Source of the DNA: Gammaproteobacteria bacterium
GTDB taxonomy: Bacteria; Pseudomonadota; Gammaproteobacteria; Pseudomonadales; Pseudomonadaceae
Direction of reading: 5' to 3'
Assembly: GCA_012513235.1 (NCBI GenBank)
Contig: JAAZCO010000277.1
Coordinates: 1 to 8,445 of the forward strand
DNA length: 8,445 bases
This document shows positions 1 through 6,282 of the stretch, piece by piece (position 1 is the first letter of the stretch; each line of letters opens with the position of its first letter). Position numbers and translations under genes: made by a program. The notes under the pieces were generated by a model. The model was not told where the DNA came from, searched no databases, and saw only the letters and a list, made by a program, of their open reading frames with translations.

Positions 1-100
1 GTAAGCTTTCACGCTCAATACCATGCAGGCAGTGCTTGAGCTGGGCTAAGGCTTCGGGCTGGCTGAGCAGCGCCAGACGACGAGAATATGTATCGCTCAA
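1..100 (-). CDS. gshA: Glutamate-cysteine ligase, N-terminal fragment (runs off the left edge)
   Basis: Only the first 33 codons lie in the window. They read SDTYSRRLALL near the start and end in HCLHGIERESL. The HGIERE element is characteristic of type 1 glutamate-cysteine ligases (E. coli/Pseudomonas GshA), which join glutamate and cysteine with ATP in the first step of glutathione synthesis in the cytoplasm. The start is a TTG at 98-100, with a GAGGA Shine-Dalgarno (112-108) 7 nt upstream. The only nearby upstream ATG is in another frame and meets a stop after three codons, so TTG is the best start. The gene lies downstream of tex on the same strand with a 120-bp gap, an arrangement familiar from Pseudomonas. 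The identification rests on a short segment, but it agrees with the synteny. The catalytic core lies outside the window. Confidence 0.85.
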   Translation of the reverse strand, partial: MSDTYSRRLALLSQPEALAQLKHCLHGIERESL

Positions 101-128
101 GGGGAATTCCTCAATAGGGCATTAGGGC

Positions 129-157
129 AATATGGGGGCGGTGAGTACAGAGTGCAA
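129..157 (-). promoter_or_regulatory. Possible gshA promoter (weak sigma70-like)
   Basis: On the minus strand, TTGCAC (157-152) is followed after 17 nt by CATATT (134-129). Transcription would then start about 20 nt before the TTG start codon of gshA. The match is partial (three of six bases in the -35 box, four of six in the -10 box). It is offered only because position and spacing are right. gshA could instead be read through from tex. Confidence 0.25.
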
Positions 158-160
158 GGG

Positions 161-188
161 TGCAGGCTGAGAATTTCTGCAGCCTGCA
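161..188 (-). terminator. Hairpin between tex and gshA, possible weak terminator
   Basis: TGCAGGCTG (161-169) and CAGCCTGCA (180-188) form a perfect 9-bp inverted repeat with a 10-nt loop, 33 bp past the tex stop codon. No T-run follows on either strand, so it does not qualify as a standard intrinsic terminator. It could be a partial or Rho-assisted terminator, or an mRNA 3'-end stabiliser for tex. Confidence 0.35.
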
Positions 189-220
189 AGCGACCTGAGC
201 TCAATACCCATCCGCGTCTA

Positions 221-2539
221 TTATTTTTTAGTTTTAATCTGTCCAGCATTGGCGAATAACGCTGCCATTGCGCTGTTAGTTGGGGCTGGTTTTTCAGTTG
301 GGCTGTGGCGTTCGCTGCGCGGATTGTGACGCGGTTGTTGCGCGCGTGCTGGTGCTGCTGGTTTTTCGCCAGGCACATCTGTCATACGCATCGATAAAGC
401 AATACGGGCCCGTGGGATATCCACTTCCATGACCTTAACCTTGACAATATCTCCAGCTTTAACCACTTGGTAGGGGTCTTTGACAAAACTTTCTGACAAG
501 GCGGAAATATGCACTAAACCATCTTGATGCACACCAATATCAACAAAGGCACCAAAATTAGTGACGTTGGTGATCACCCCTTCGAGCACCATACCTAATT
601 CTAAATCTTTAATGCTTTCTACGCCTTCTTGGAAGGTGGCGGTTTGAAACTCAGGGCGTGGGTCACGCGCAGGCTTGTCCAGTTCCTGCAGAATATCGCT
701 GACTGTGGGTAAACCGTAGGTTTCGTCGGTGAATTGTTGGGGATCCAGTTGCTTTAAAAATGCTGAGTCACCAATCAGGGAACGAATATCACGGTTGGTA
801 TCTTGCGCAATGCGAGTGACCAGAGGATAAGTTTCGGGGTGTACGCCCGATGCATCCAGTGGGTTTTTGCCATTCATCACCCGTAAGAAACCTGCGGATA
901 ATTCAAAGGTTTTTTCACCTAAGCGTGGGACTTTTTTCAGTGCAGCACGACTGATAAAAGCACCATGTTCATCACGAAAAGCGACAATATTTTTCGCCAA
1001 GGTCGCATTCAGGCCCGAGATGCGCGCCAATAAAGCATAGGAGGCGGTATTTACATCGACACCAACAGCGTTGACACAGTCTTCTACTACAGCGTCGAGT
1101 GAGCGTGCCAGTTGTGCTTGCGACACATCATGCTGGTACTGGCCGACACCAATGGCTTTAGGATCAATTTTCACCAGTTCAGCCAGTGGGTCTTGCAGGC
1201 GGCGGGCAATGGAGACAGCACCGCGCAGCGATACGTCCAAATCGGGAAACTCCAGCGCCGCGAGCTCTGAGGCGGAATAGACAGAAGCCCCCGCTTCACT
1301 GACCATCACTTTGCTCATACGCAGTTCAGGTAGCATTTTTACCAGTTCAATTGCCAGCTTATCGGACTCACGGCTACCGGTGCCGTTACCTATGGCAATC
1401 AGTTGTACCTGATGCTTGCTGCACAGTGCCGCCAAAGTTTTGAGGGTTTCTTGCCATTTGTTATGCGGCACATGCGGATACACGGTGGTGGTATCTAAGA
1501 CTTTACCGGTGGCATCGACCACGGCAATTTTACAACCGGTGCGCAAGCCCGGATCAAGGCCTAAAGTGCAGCGTGGACCTGCCGGTGCGGCAAGCAATAA
1601 ATCATGCAAGTTACGGGCAAACACATTAATCGCTTCGGTTTCTGCAGCTTCGCGCAGTTGACCAAATAAATCAGTTTCTAGATGGCTCGACAGCTTGACG
1701 CGCCAGGTCCAGCGCACCACTTCTGCCAGCCATTTATCGGCAGGGCGCTCTTGGTTTTTAATGCCAAAGTGCTGACCAATCACCACTTCACAGGGATGCA
1801 TCGTCCCCGCAACTTCATCGCCAAGGCTGAGACTAGCAGTTAAAAACCCTTCGTTACGACCACGGAAAATAGCTAAAGCACGGTGCGAGGGTACGTTTTT
1901 AAAAGGCTCGTCATGTTCAAAGTAGTCACTGAACTTGGCTGCTTCATTTTCTTTACCAGCAATCACTCGCGAGCTGAACTTAGCATCCTGTTGCAGCATA
2001 GTGCGCAGACGTTCTAATAAAGAGGCGTCTTCGGCAAAGCGCTCCATCAGAATATATTTAGCACCTTCCAGCACGGCTTTTTCATCAGCAAAACCTGCTT
2101 CAGCGTTGATAAAGCCTGCTGCTGCAGCTTGTGGGTCTTGCTGCGGATCGTTAAACAATAAGTCTGCGAGCTCGCCTAGACCTGCTTCTAAAGCGATTTG
2201 GCCTTTGGTGCGGCGCTTCTTTTTATAGGGTAGATATAAATCTTCAAGGCGAGTTTTGGTATCAGCCTGTTGAATGGCTGTGTGTAGCTCTGGAGTGAGT
2301 TTGCCTTGTTCGTCAATGGCAGACAGGATCGCCACACGACGATCATCGAGTTCACGCAGATAGCGCAAGCGCTCTTCTAGATTGCGCAGTTGCGTATCGT
2401 CGAGGCTGCCGGTAATTTCTTTACGGTAACGGGCGATAAAGGGCACTGTGGCGCCTTCATCTAACAACGTTATAGTGGCAGTGACTTGCTGTGGGCGCAC
2501 ACCCAATTCTGTGGCGATGCGTGAACTGATACTGTCCAT
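221..2539 (-). CDS. tex: Tex, RNA-binding transcription accessory protein
   Basis: Encodes a 772-residue protein, the usual length for Tex, a cytoplasmic nucleic-acid-binding factor related to eukaryotic Spt6 and linked to transcription. The Tex N-terminal region carries LLDEGATVPFIARYRKE. A YqgF/RNase H-like domain runs from about residue 322, with GLDPGLRTG (from about 327) and GNGTGSRE (about 384-391). Helix-hairpin-helix motifs cover about 493-560, and an S1 RNA-binding domain about 648-718 (GMVLEGVITNVTNFGAFVDIG). A basic, proline-rich tail follows, probably disordered and ending KTKK. An in-frame TTG at 2558-2560 would add seven residues. I prefer the ATG at 2537-2539 because an AGG lies 7 nt upstream and because Pseudomonas Tex proteins begin MDSI. 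The gene is divergent from ompR, and a perfect TATAAT sits 52 bp upstream of the start. The frame is intact and nothing looks degenerate. Confidence 0.96.
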   Translation of the reverse strand: MDSISSRIATELGVRPQQVTATITLLDEGATVPFIARYRKEITGSLDDTQLRNLEERLRYLRELDDRRVAILSAIDEQGKLTPELHTAIQQADTKTRLEDLYLPYKKKRRTKGQIALEAGLGELADLLFNDPQQDPQAAAAGFINAEAGFADEKAVLEGAKYILMERFAEDASLLERLRTMLQQDAKFSSRVIAGKENEAAKFSDYFEHDEPFKNVPSHRALAIFRGRNEGFLTASLSLGDEVAGTMHPCEVVIGQHFGIKNQERPADKWLAEVVRWTWRVKLSSHLETDLFGQLREAAETEAINVFARNLHDLLLAAPAGPRCTLGLDPGLRTGCKIAVVDATGKVLDTTTVYPHVPHNKWQETLKTLAALCSKHQVQLIAIGNGTGSRESDKLAIELVKMLPELRMSKVMVSEAGASVYSASELAALEFPDLDVSLRGAVSIARRLQDPLAELVKIDPKAIGVGQYQHDVSQAQLARSLDAVVEDCVNAVGVDVNTASYALLARISGLNATLAKNIVAFRDEHGAFISRAALKKVPRLGEKTFELSAGFLRVMNGKNPLDASGVHPETYPLVTRIAQDTNRDIRSLIGDSAFLKQLDPQQFTDETYGLPTVSDILQELDKPARDPRPEFQTATFQEGVESIKDLELGMVLEGVITNVTNFGAFVDIGVHQDGLVHISALSESFVKDPYQVVKAGDIVKVKVMEVDIPRARIALSMRMTDVPGEKPAAPARAQQPRHNPRSERHSPTEKPAPTNSAMAALFANAGQIKTKK

Positions 2540-2558
2540 CAGGCTACCTATAAAATTC

Positions 2559-2579
2559 AAAAAAGCAGGATAGGCCTGC
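2559..2579 (-). terminator. Terminator-like mini-hairpin in the tex leader
   Basis: Read on the minus strand, GCAGG (2579-2575), a 5-nt loop and CCTGC (2569-2565) form a 5-bp stem followed at once by six T residues (2564-2559). The order is that of an intrinsic terminator or attenuator, but the stem is short. It lies 19 bp upstream of the tex ATG and just downstream of the predicted tex promoter, so it would sit at the very 5' end of the transcript. It could attenuate tex, protect the mRNA 5' end, or be incidental. Confidence 0.35.
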
Positions 2580-2591
2580 GTTAAAAGGCTG

Positions 2592-2597
2592 ATTATA
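2592..2597 (-). promoter_or_regulatory. Predicted -10 box of the tex promoter
   Basis: The minus strand reads TATAAT, a perfect sigma70 -10 hexamer, placing the transcription start near 2585 and giving a leader of about 45 nt before the tex ATG. The -35 region is poor: at 16-17 nt spacing it reads TGGTTT or CTGGTT, so the promoter may be weak or helped by an activator. Confidence 0.45.
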
Positions 2598-2643
2598 GGG
2601 GAAATTACTCAGCAAACCAGCGCTGTGTCGACTGATGAAAAAT

Positions 2644-2653
2644 TTGTTAACAA
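2644..2653. promoter_or_regulatory. Perfect 10-bp palindrome TTGTTAACAA in the divergent region
   Basis: A perfect palindrome lies between the predicted tex and ompR promoters, about 25 bp upstream of the ompR -35-like box. That is a suitable position for an operator. It has no recognisable family assignment and is short enough to occur by chance. Confidence 0.25.
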
Positions 2654-2678
2654 TGCTGCGCATACATGCAGGCCTGGA

Positions 2679-2706
2679 TTGCGGCATACTAGAACACAGA
2701 CATATT
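2679..2706 (+). promoter_or_regulatory. Possible ompR-envZ promoter
   Basis: TTGCGG (2679-2684) and CATATT (2701-2706) are separated by 16 nt, and transcription would begin about 15 nt before the ompR ATG. The -10 box matches four of six consensus bases. The leader contains AAGG 10 nt before the start codon as the probable ribosome binding site. An alternative -10, CATACT at 2685-2690, has no good -35 partner. Confidence 0.3.
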
Positions 2707-2727
2707 GATTAAAAAGGTAAATAGAGC

Positions 2728-3450
2728 ATGAGCGTAGCCGAAGGTGAAAAAATCCTCATTGTCGATGACGATGAACGCTTGCGCCGCTTATTAGAGCGCT
2801 TTTTAACTGAGCAGGGTTTTCGTGTGCGCGGTGTGGAAAATGCTGAGCAAATGGATCGTATTTTAGCGCGAGAACTGTTTAATTTAGTCGTGCTTGATTT
2901 GATGATGCCCGGTGAAGACGGCTTATCTGTGTGCCGGCGTTTACGTGGCAGTAATAATCAAATCCCCATCATTATGCTCACGGCTAAAGGTGATGAGGCC
3001 AGCCGCATTCAAGGCTTGGAGTTGGGCGCGGATGACTATTTGGCTAAACCCTTTAACCCTCGCGAACTGTTAGCGCGGATTAAAGCAGTATTACGCCGCC
3101 AATCGACCAGCGTGCCCGGTGCGCCAGGTAGTGCCGAGTCGAGTGTAACCTTTGGTGATTACAGCTTATCCTTAGCTACGCGTGAGCTGAGTAAAGGTGA
3201 TCAAGTGCATATGCTCACCACTGGTGAGTTTGCCGTGCTTAAAGCCTTGGTTGAGCATGCGCGCGAGCCTTTGACTCGCGATAAATTAATGAATCTAGCG
3301 CGTGGCCGTGAGTGGGATGCTCTAGAGCGCTCAATTGATGTGCAGGTCTCACGTTTGCGGCGCATGATTGAGCCTGATCCATCTAAGCCGCGTTACATCC
3401 AGACGGTCTGGGGCGTGGGCTATGTGTTTGTACCCGATGGGCAGGCATGA
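2728..3450 (+). CDS. ompR: OmpR/AmgR-type response regulator
   Basis: A 240-residue OmpR/PhoB-family regulator. The receiver domain (about 8-120) has the acidic cluster D13-D15, the phospho-acceptor D57 in VVLDLMMPGEDG, T85 and K107 (LAKPFNPRE). A linker follows, then a winged-helix DNA-binding domain (about 140-238) with LTTGEFAVLKALV, LARGREWDALERSIDVQVSR and a C-terminal hairpin ending VWGVGYVFVP. It is phosphorylated by the sensor kinase encoded next and then controls transcription. In Pseudomonas the orthologue is called OmpR or AmgR; AmgRS responds to envelope damage by misfolded membrane proteins and aminoglycosides. That role is inferred from family similarity. The last four bases of the gene (ATGA) contain the envZ start, so the two genes are translationally coupled. 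All key residues are present. Confidence 0.96.
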   Translation: MSVAEGEKILIVDDDERLRRLLERFLTEQGFRVRGVENAEQMDRILARELFNLVVLDLMMPGEDGLSVCRRLRGSNNQIPIIMLTAKGDEASRIQGLELGADDYLAKPFNPRELLARIKAVLRRQSTSVPGAPGSAESSVTFGDYSLSLATRELSKGDQVHMLTTGEFAVLKALVEHAREPLTRDKLMNLARGREWDALERSIDVQVSRLRRMIEPDPSKPRYIQTVWGVGYVFVPDGQA

Positions 3451-4751
3451 AGACTTCGTTATTCTATCCGCAGAGCTTTTTTGCCCGCACGCTGTGGATG
3501 GTGTTATTGGCGGTACTCTTTTCTAAAGCATTGACGCTGATTTATCTGATGCTCAACGAAGATGTATTAGTGGATCGTCAATACAGCCACGGTGCAGCGT
3601 TAACCTTGCGTGCTTATTGGGCATCGCCAGTGTTAGAGCGCCCTAGTATTGCTAAGGCCGCGGGCTTGCAGTTGGTTCGCGAAAAAGATGTGCCTGAGGG
3701 TGAAAAGCACTGGCCCTACAGTGATATTTTCTCTGAGCAAATGCAGGCTGAACTGGGTGCTGATACTCGTGTGCGTATTAGCGCACAAACCCCACCGTCC
3801 TTATGGGTGAATGCGCCCAGCCTTGGGCCTGATTGGATTCGTGTCCCCTTATACCCGCACCCGTTACGTGGGCAAAGGGTGTGGAACTTAGTGGCATGGT
3901 TTTTAGGCATTGGCTTGTTATCCACCGCTGCAGCATGGATTTTTGTCAGCCAATTAAGCGCACCACTGAAACGTTTAGTGATTGCCGCGCGCCAGTTTGG
4001 TCAGGGGCGCAGTGTGCGTTTACCGGTGGATGTCGATACTGCCAGTGAAATGGCCGAAGTGTATCGCGCCTTTAATCAAATGACCGACGATATTGAGCAA
4101 GCCGGGCGTGAGCGTGAGCTGATGCTGGCGGGTGTATCGCATGATTTACGTACGCCTTTAACCCGTTTGCGTTTATCGTTGGAGTTGCTCGACAGTGACA
4201 ATGAATTGACCTGCGATATGGTGCGTGATATTGAAGATATGAACGCTATTTTGGATCAATTCTTGGCCTTTATTCGTGATGGTAGCGATGAACCGATGGA
4301 AGAATGCGACCTCAATGAGTTGATTAGCGCGGTAGTCACCCCATATAGCCAACAGGGACACGATATCCGTGTGTGCTTAGAAAGCATGCCGACTTTGTTG
4401 TTACGCCGAGTATCCATTAAACGCATGTTGGCGAATCTGCTGGAAAATGCGCTGCGTTATGGTGGGCAAGGTGTGGAAGTCGCCGCCTCAGTTGTACAGG
4501 GCGAACATGCGCAGCATGTGGCCATTAGTGTGCTTGATCGTGGTGCGGGGTTAGACCCCGAAGATTTACCACGCATTTTTAATCCTTTTATTCGCGGTGA
4601 TGAAGCGCGCGGCGGCCAAGGTACGGGTCTAGGCCTAGCGATAGTGCAACGCATTGCTAAGCAGCATGGCGGCAGTGTTGAGTTGCACAACCGTGCTGGT
4701 GGTGGCTTAGAAGCAACTGTATGTCTGCCGATTACCGCGCACGCAATATGA
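3447..4751 (+). CDS. envZ: EnvZ/AmgS-type membrane sensor histidine kinase
   Basis: A 434-residue inner-membrane histidine kinase. A first membrane segment spans about 12-36 and a second about 146-168, leaving a periplasmic domain of roughly 110 residues. A HAMP linker (about 169-222) is followed by the H-box SHDLRTPLTRLR with phospho-accepting H232. The ATPase domain carries the N-box NLLENALRYG (330-339, N334), the G1 box DRGAG (364-368), an F-box-like RIFNPF (376-381) and the G2 box GTGLGLAIV (392-400). It autophosphorylates and passes phosphate to D57 of the neighbouring regulator; the conserved HDLRTP is also the motif used for phosphatase activity in this family. The start overlaps the ompR stop by ATGA, showing a two-gene operon. 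The periplasmic input signal cannot be read from the sequence. In Pseudomonas the orthologue is EnvZ/AmgS. Confidence 0.95.
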   Translation: MKTSLFYPQSFFARTLWMVLLAVLFSKALTLIYLMLNEDVLVDRQYSHGAALTLRAYWASPVLERPSIAKAAGLQLVREKDVPEGEKHWPYSDIFSEQMQAELGADTRVRISAQTPPSLWVNAPSLGPDWIRVPLYPHPLRGQRVWNLVAWFLGIGLLSTAAAWIFVSQLSAPLKRLVIAARQFGQGRSVRLPVDVDTASEMAEVYRAFNQMTDDIEQAGRERELMLAGVSHDLRTPLTRLRLSLELLDSDNELTCDMVRDIEDMNAILDQFLAFIRDGSDEPMEECDLNELISAVVTPYSQQGHDIRVCLESMPTLLLRRVSIKRMLANLLENALRYGGQGVEVAASVVQGEHAQHVAISVLDRGAGLDPEDLPRIFNPFIRGDEARGGQGTGLGLAIVQRIAKQHGGSVELHNRAGGGLEATVCLPITAHAI

Positions 4752-4757
4752 ATCAAA

Positions 4758-4770
4758 CAGCATAATGCTG
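4758..4770. repeat. 13-bp odd palindrome between envZ and hslR
   Basis: CAGCAT-A-ATGCTG has 6-bp arms around a single central base. Its middle, CATAAT (4761-4766), also resembles a -10 box that could serve hslR, but no -35 box stands out upstream. It could be an operator or promoter element, or chance. The single-base centre rules out a stable RNA hairpin with the full stem. Confidence 0.25.
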
Positions 4771-4797
4771 GTTAAAGTATCAGGGTGAATGCAGTTA

Positions 4798-5187
4798 ATG
4801 AGTAATGAAGAGCAAGACAAAGTCCGCTTGGATAAATGGCTGTGGGCCGCACGTTTTTATAAAACACGTGCCTTGGCCAAAGAGGCGATTGAAGGTGGCA
4901 AGGTGCATTGCCGTGGCGAGCGTTGTAAGCCATCAAAAGAGCCTAAAGTGGGCGATGAGTTGGTGTTACGCGCCGGTTACGATGAGCGCACTGTAGTGAT
5001 TGAACAGCTCAGTGCTGTGCGTCGTGGTGCGCCGCAAGCACAGTTGTTGTATCGCGAAACTCAAGAGAGTCTTGAGGCGCGTGAAAAATCTGCAGAGCTG
5101 CGCAAAGCTGGAGCCTTAGGTATTCAAACCGATGGTCGGCCTAATAAAAAGCAACGCCGTCAGATTCATCGTTTTAAAGAACAGTAA
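4798..5187 (+). CDS. hslR: Heat shock protein Hsp15, S4-domain ribosome rescue factor
   Basis: A 129-residue basic protein. An S4 RNA-binding domain covers about 10-56, starting RLDKWLWAARFYKTRALAKE and continuing EAIEGGKVH and KPSKEPKVGDEL. A charged C-terminal tail rich in Lys and Arg ends KKQRRQIHRFKEQ. In E. coli, Hsp15 binds 50S subunits that still carry peptidyl-tRNA after premature dissociation and helps recycle them. I chose the ATG at 4798, giving MSNEEQDK as in relatives, with GGTGA at 4784-4788 as ribosome binding site. An ATG at 4789 in the same frame would add three residues, but it leaves only 3 nt after AGGG. The gene follows envZ by 46 bp and may be cotranscribed. A weak 5-bp hairpin (5200-5204 with 5217-5221) lies after the stop but lacks a T-run. 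Confidence 0.93.
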   Translation: MSNEEQDKVRLDKWLWAARFYKTRALAKEAIEGGKVHCRGERCKPSKEPKVGDELVLRAGYDERTVVIEQLSAVRRGAPQAQLLYRETQESLEAREKSAELRKAGALGIQTDGRPNKKQRRQIHRFKEQ

Positions 5188-5252
5188 GACCGCATCATCT
5201 GGACACAGCCGAAGTAGTCCATCTAAATACATTAATTTTTCTAATCGCGGTT

Positions 5253-5258
5253 TATACT
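5253..5258 (+). promoter_or_regulatory. Possible -10 box for hslO
   Basis: TATACT lies 28 bp upstream of the hslO ATG, in the 99-bp gap after hslR. The candidate -35 sequence at 17 nt spacing (CATTAA) is poor, so this is a tentative sigma70 element. No sigma32-type promoter was recognised, although Hsp33 is a heat-shock protein in E. coli. Confidence 0.3.
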
Positions 5259-5286
5259 AAGCCGATATTTTATCTGTAGGTGTTGT

Positions 5287-6180
5287 ATGGCGGATTTTGA
5301 TTTTACTCAGCGCTTTATTTTTGAAACCACTGATATACGCGGTGAGTTAGCCAGCTTAGAAGAAAGTTATGCACATGTACTGGCCAAGCATACTTACCCA
5401 GAGCCGGTCGCTGCGCTCTTGGGTGAGTTGCTGACCGCAGCATCGTTGCTGGTCAATACGCTGAAGTTTGATGGCTTGTTAGTCCTGCAAGCGCGCTCTA
5501 AGGGTCCAGTACCTTTGCTGATGGTTGAGTGCTCGAGTGACCGTGAGCTGCGTGCGATTGCGCGTTACGAAGAAGAACAGATTCATAGTGGTGCGACCTT
5601 ACAAGAGCTGATGCCTGAAGGTGTGCTGGCGCTGACCGTTGATCCGCGTGAAGGCCAGCGTTATCAGGGGCTCGTGGCTTTAGAGGGTGCAAACTTAGCG
5701 GAATGCTTTACCAACTATTTCGTGAACTCAGCGCAATTACCCACGCGTTTTTGGTTATATGCCGACGGTCAGCGCGCGCGCGGTATGTTGTTGCAGCAAT
5801 TGCCTGCTGATCGCATTACTGACTCTGAAGAGCGTGAAGCGAGCTGGCAGCATGCTGTGGCCTTAGCCTCCACGTTAACAGCTGAAGAATTACTGGGCTT
5901 AGACAATGAAACTATTTTGCACCGCTTGTACCACGAAGAGCAGGTGCGCTTGTTTGAAGCAACAGATTTAAAGTTTCATTGCAGCTGCACGCGCGCGCGT
6001 TCGGAGCAGGCTTTAGTCAGCCTAGGCTTGGCCGACTTGCGCTTGTTGCTGGCAGAGAAAGAAGGCACTATCGAGATTGATTGCCAGTTTTGCAATCACA
6101 CTTACCTATTTAATGAAGCCGATGTGATGCAAATGTTTGCTGAACAAGATGCGACTGATGCCTCGAGTACAGTGCATTAA
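5287..6180 (+). CDS. hslO: Hsp33, redox-regulated molecular chaperone
   Basis: A 297-residue protein of the usual Hsp33 length. The N-terminal substrate-binding domain includes RGELASLEESYAHVL and the conserved ALEGANLAECFTNYF region, which precedes SAQLPTRFWL. The C-terminal redox switch holds the zinc ligands C232 and C234 (CxC) and C266 and C269 (CxxC, in DCQFCNHTYLF). When reduced, these cysteines bind zinc and the chaperone is inactive. Oxidation plus unfolding releases zinc, forms disulfides and turns on holdase activity in the cytoplasm. All four ligands are present. The ATG has AGG 6 nt upstream (5278-5280). It lies 99 bp after hslR, the common hslR-hslO pairing. The gene contains two alternating GC tracts (5772-5782 and 5986-6000) but the frame is intact. 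Confidence 0.96.
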   Translation: MADFDFTQRFIFETTDIRGELASLEESYAHVLAKHTYPEPVAALLGELLTAASLLVNTLKFDGLLVLQARSKGPVPLLMVECSSDRELRAIARYEEEQIHSGATLQELMPEGVLALTVDPREGQRYQGLVALEGANLAECFTNYFVNSAQLPTRFWLYADGQRARGMLLQQLPADRITDSEEREASWQHAVALASTLTAEELLGLDNETILHRLYHEEQVRLFEATDLKFHCSCTRARSEQALVSLGLADLRLLLAEKEGTIEIDCQFCNHTYLFNEADVMQMFAEQDATDASSTVH

Positions 6181-6192
6181 CTGCATAACTCT

Positions 6193-6200
6193 GGCATAAT
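6193..6200 (+). promoter_or_regulatory. Possible extended -10 promoter for pckA
   Basis: TGG followed by CATAAT forms an extended -10 element (TGn plus a -10 hexamer at 6195-6200) just after the hslO stop. Transcription would start near 6207, giving a leader of about 75 nt that begins just before the 10-bp inverted repeat. No good -35 box is visible. A near-copy, GCATAA (6183-6188), lies 11 bp upstream of GCATAA at 6194-6199. Confidence 0.4.
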
Positions 6201-6216
6201 CGCGGGCACTTTTTCG

Positions 6217-6244
6217 TTGTAGCGTGTGTCTATTCACGCTACAA
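6217..6244 (+). promoter_or_regulatory. 10-bp perfect inverted repeat in the pckA leader
   Basis: TTGTAGCGTG (6217-6226) and CACGCTACAA (6235-6244) are exact reverse complements with an 8-nt loop. As RNA this is a stable hairpin near the predicted 5' end of the pckA transcript. As DNA it is a dyad operator placed just downstream of the predicted start site. No T-run follows, so it is not an intrinsic terminator. A HexR site was considered because of the TTGT and ACAA ends, but those ends are 20 bp apart rather than 7-8. The regulator, if there is one, is unknown. Confidence 0.55.
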
Positions 6245-6251
6245 AATTTCT

Positions 6252-6257
6252 GGAGGA
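6252..6257 (+). promoter_or_regulatory. Strong Shine-Dalgarno sequence displaced from the pckA start
   Basis: GGAGGA is the best anti-16S match in the window, yet it ends 25 nt before the preferred pckA ATG at 6283. No ATG, GTG or TTG stands at a normal distance after it in the pckA frame. A weaker GGGGA (6274-6278), 4 nt before the ATG, is the probable working site. The GGAGGA lies 7 nt after the leader hairpin. Confidence 0.4.
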
Positions 6258-6282
6258 CTCGGCTCGGGCCGTTGGGGATCTC

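Noticed and set aside
97..378. 93-codon minus-strand open frame overlapping the tex 3' end and the gap before gshA
   Set aside because: Most of it lies inside tex in another frame, it shows no recognisable domain and no clear ribosome binding site, and it would cover the tex-gshA junction.
1071..2228. Plus-strand open frames of 69-97 codons opposite tex
   Set aside because: They are antisense to a fully conserved tex frame, Ser/Ala/Arg-rich as expected of codon shadows, and have no supporting start signals.
5200..5221. Intrinsic terminator after hslR
   Set aside because: The stem is only 5 bp (TGGAC/GTCCA) with a 12-nt loop, and no T-run follows directly.
6217..6244. HexR operator controlling pckA
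   Set aside because: The TTGT and ACAA ends fit, but they are 20 bp apart; as I recall, HexR sites have 7-8 bp between them.
6226..6282. N-terminal extension of PckA from the in-frame GTG at 6226
   Set aside because: The GTG lies in the leader inverted repeat with no ribosome binding site before it, and the 19 extra residues have no counterpart in Pseudomonas PckA.
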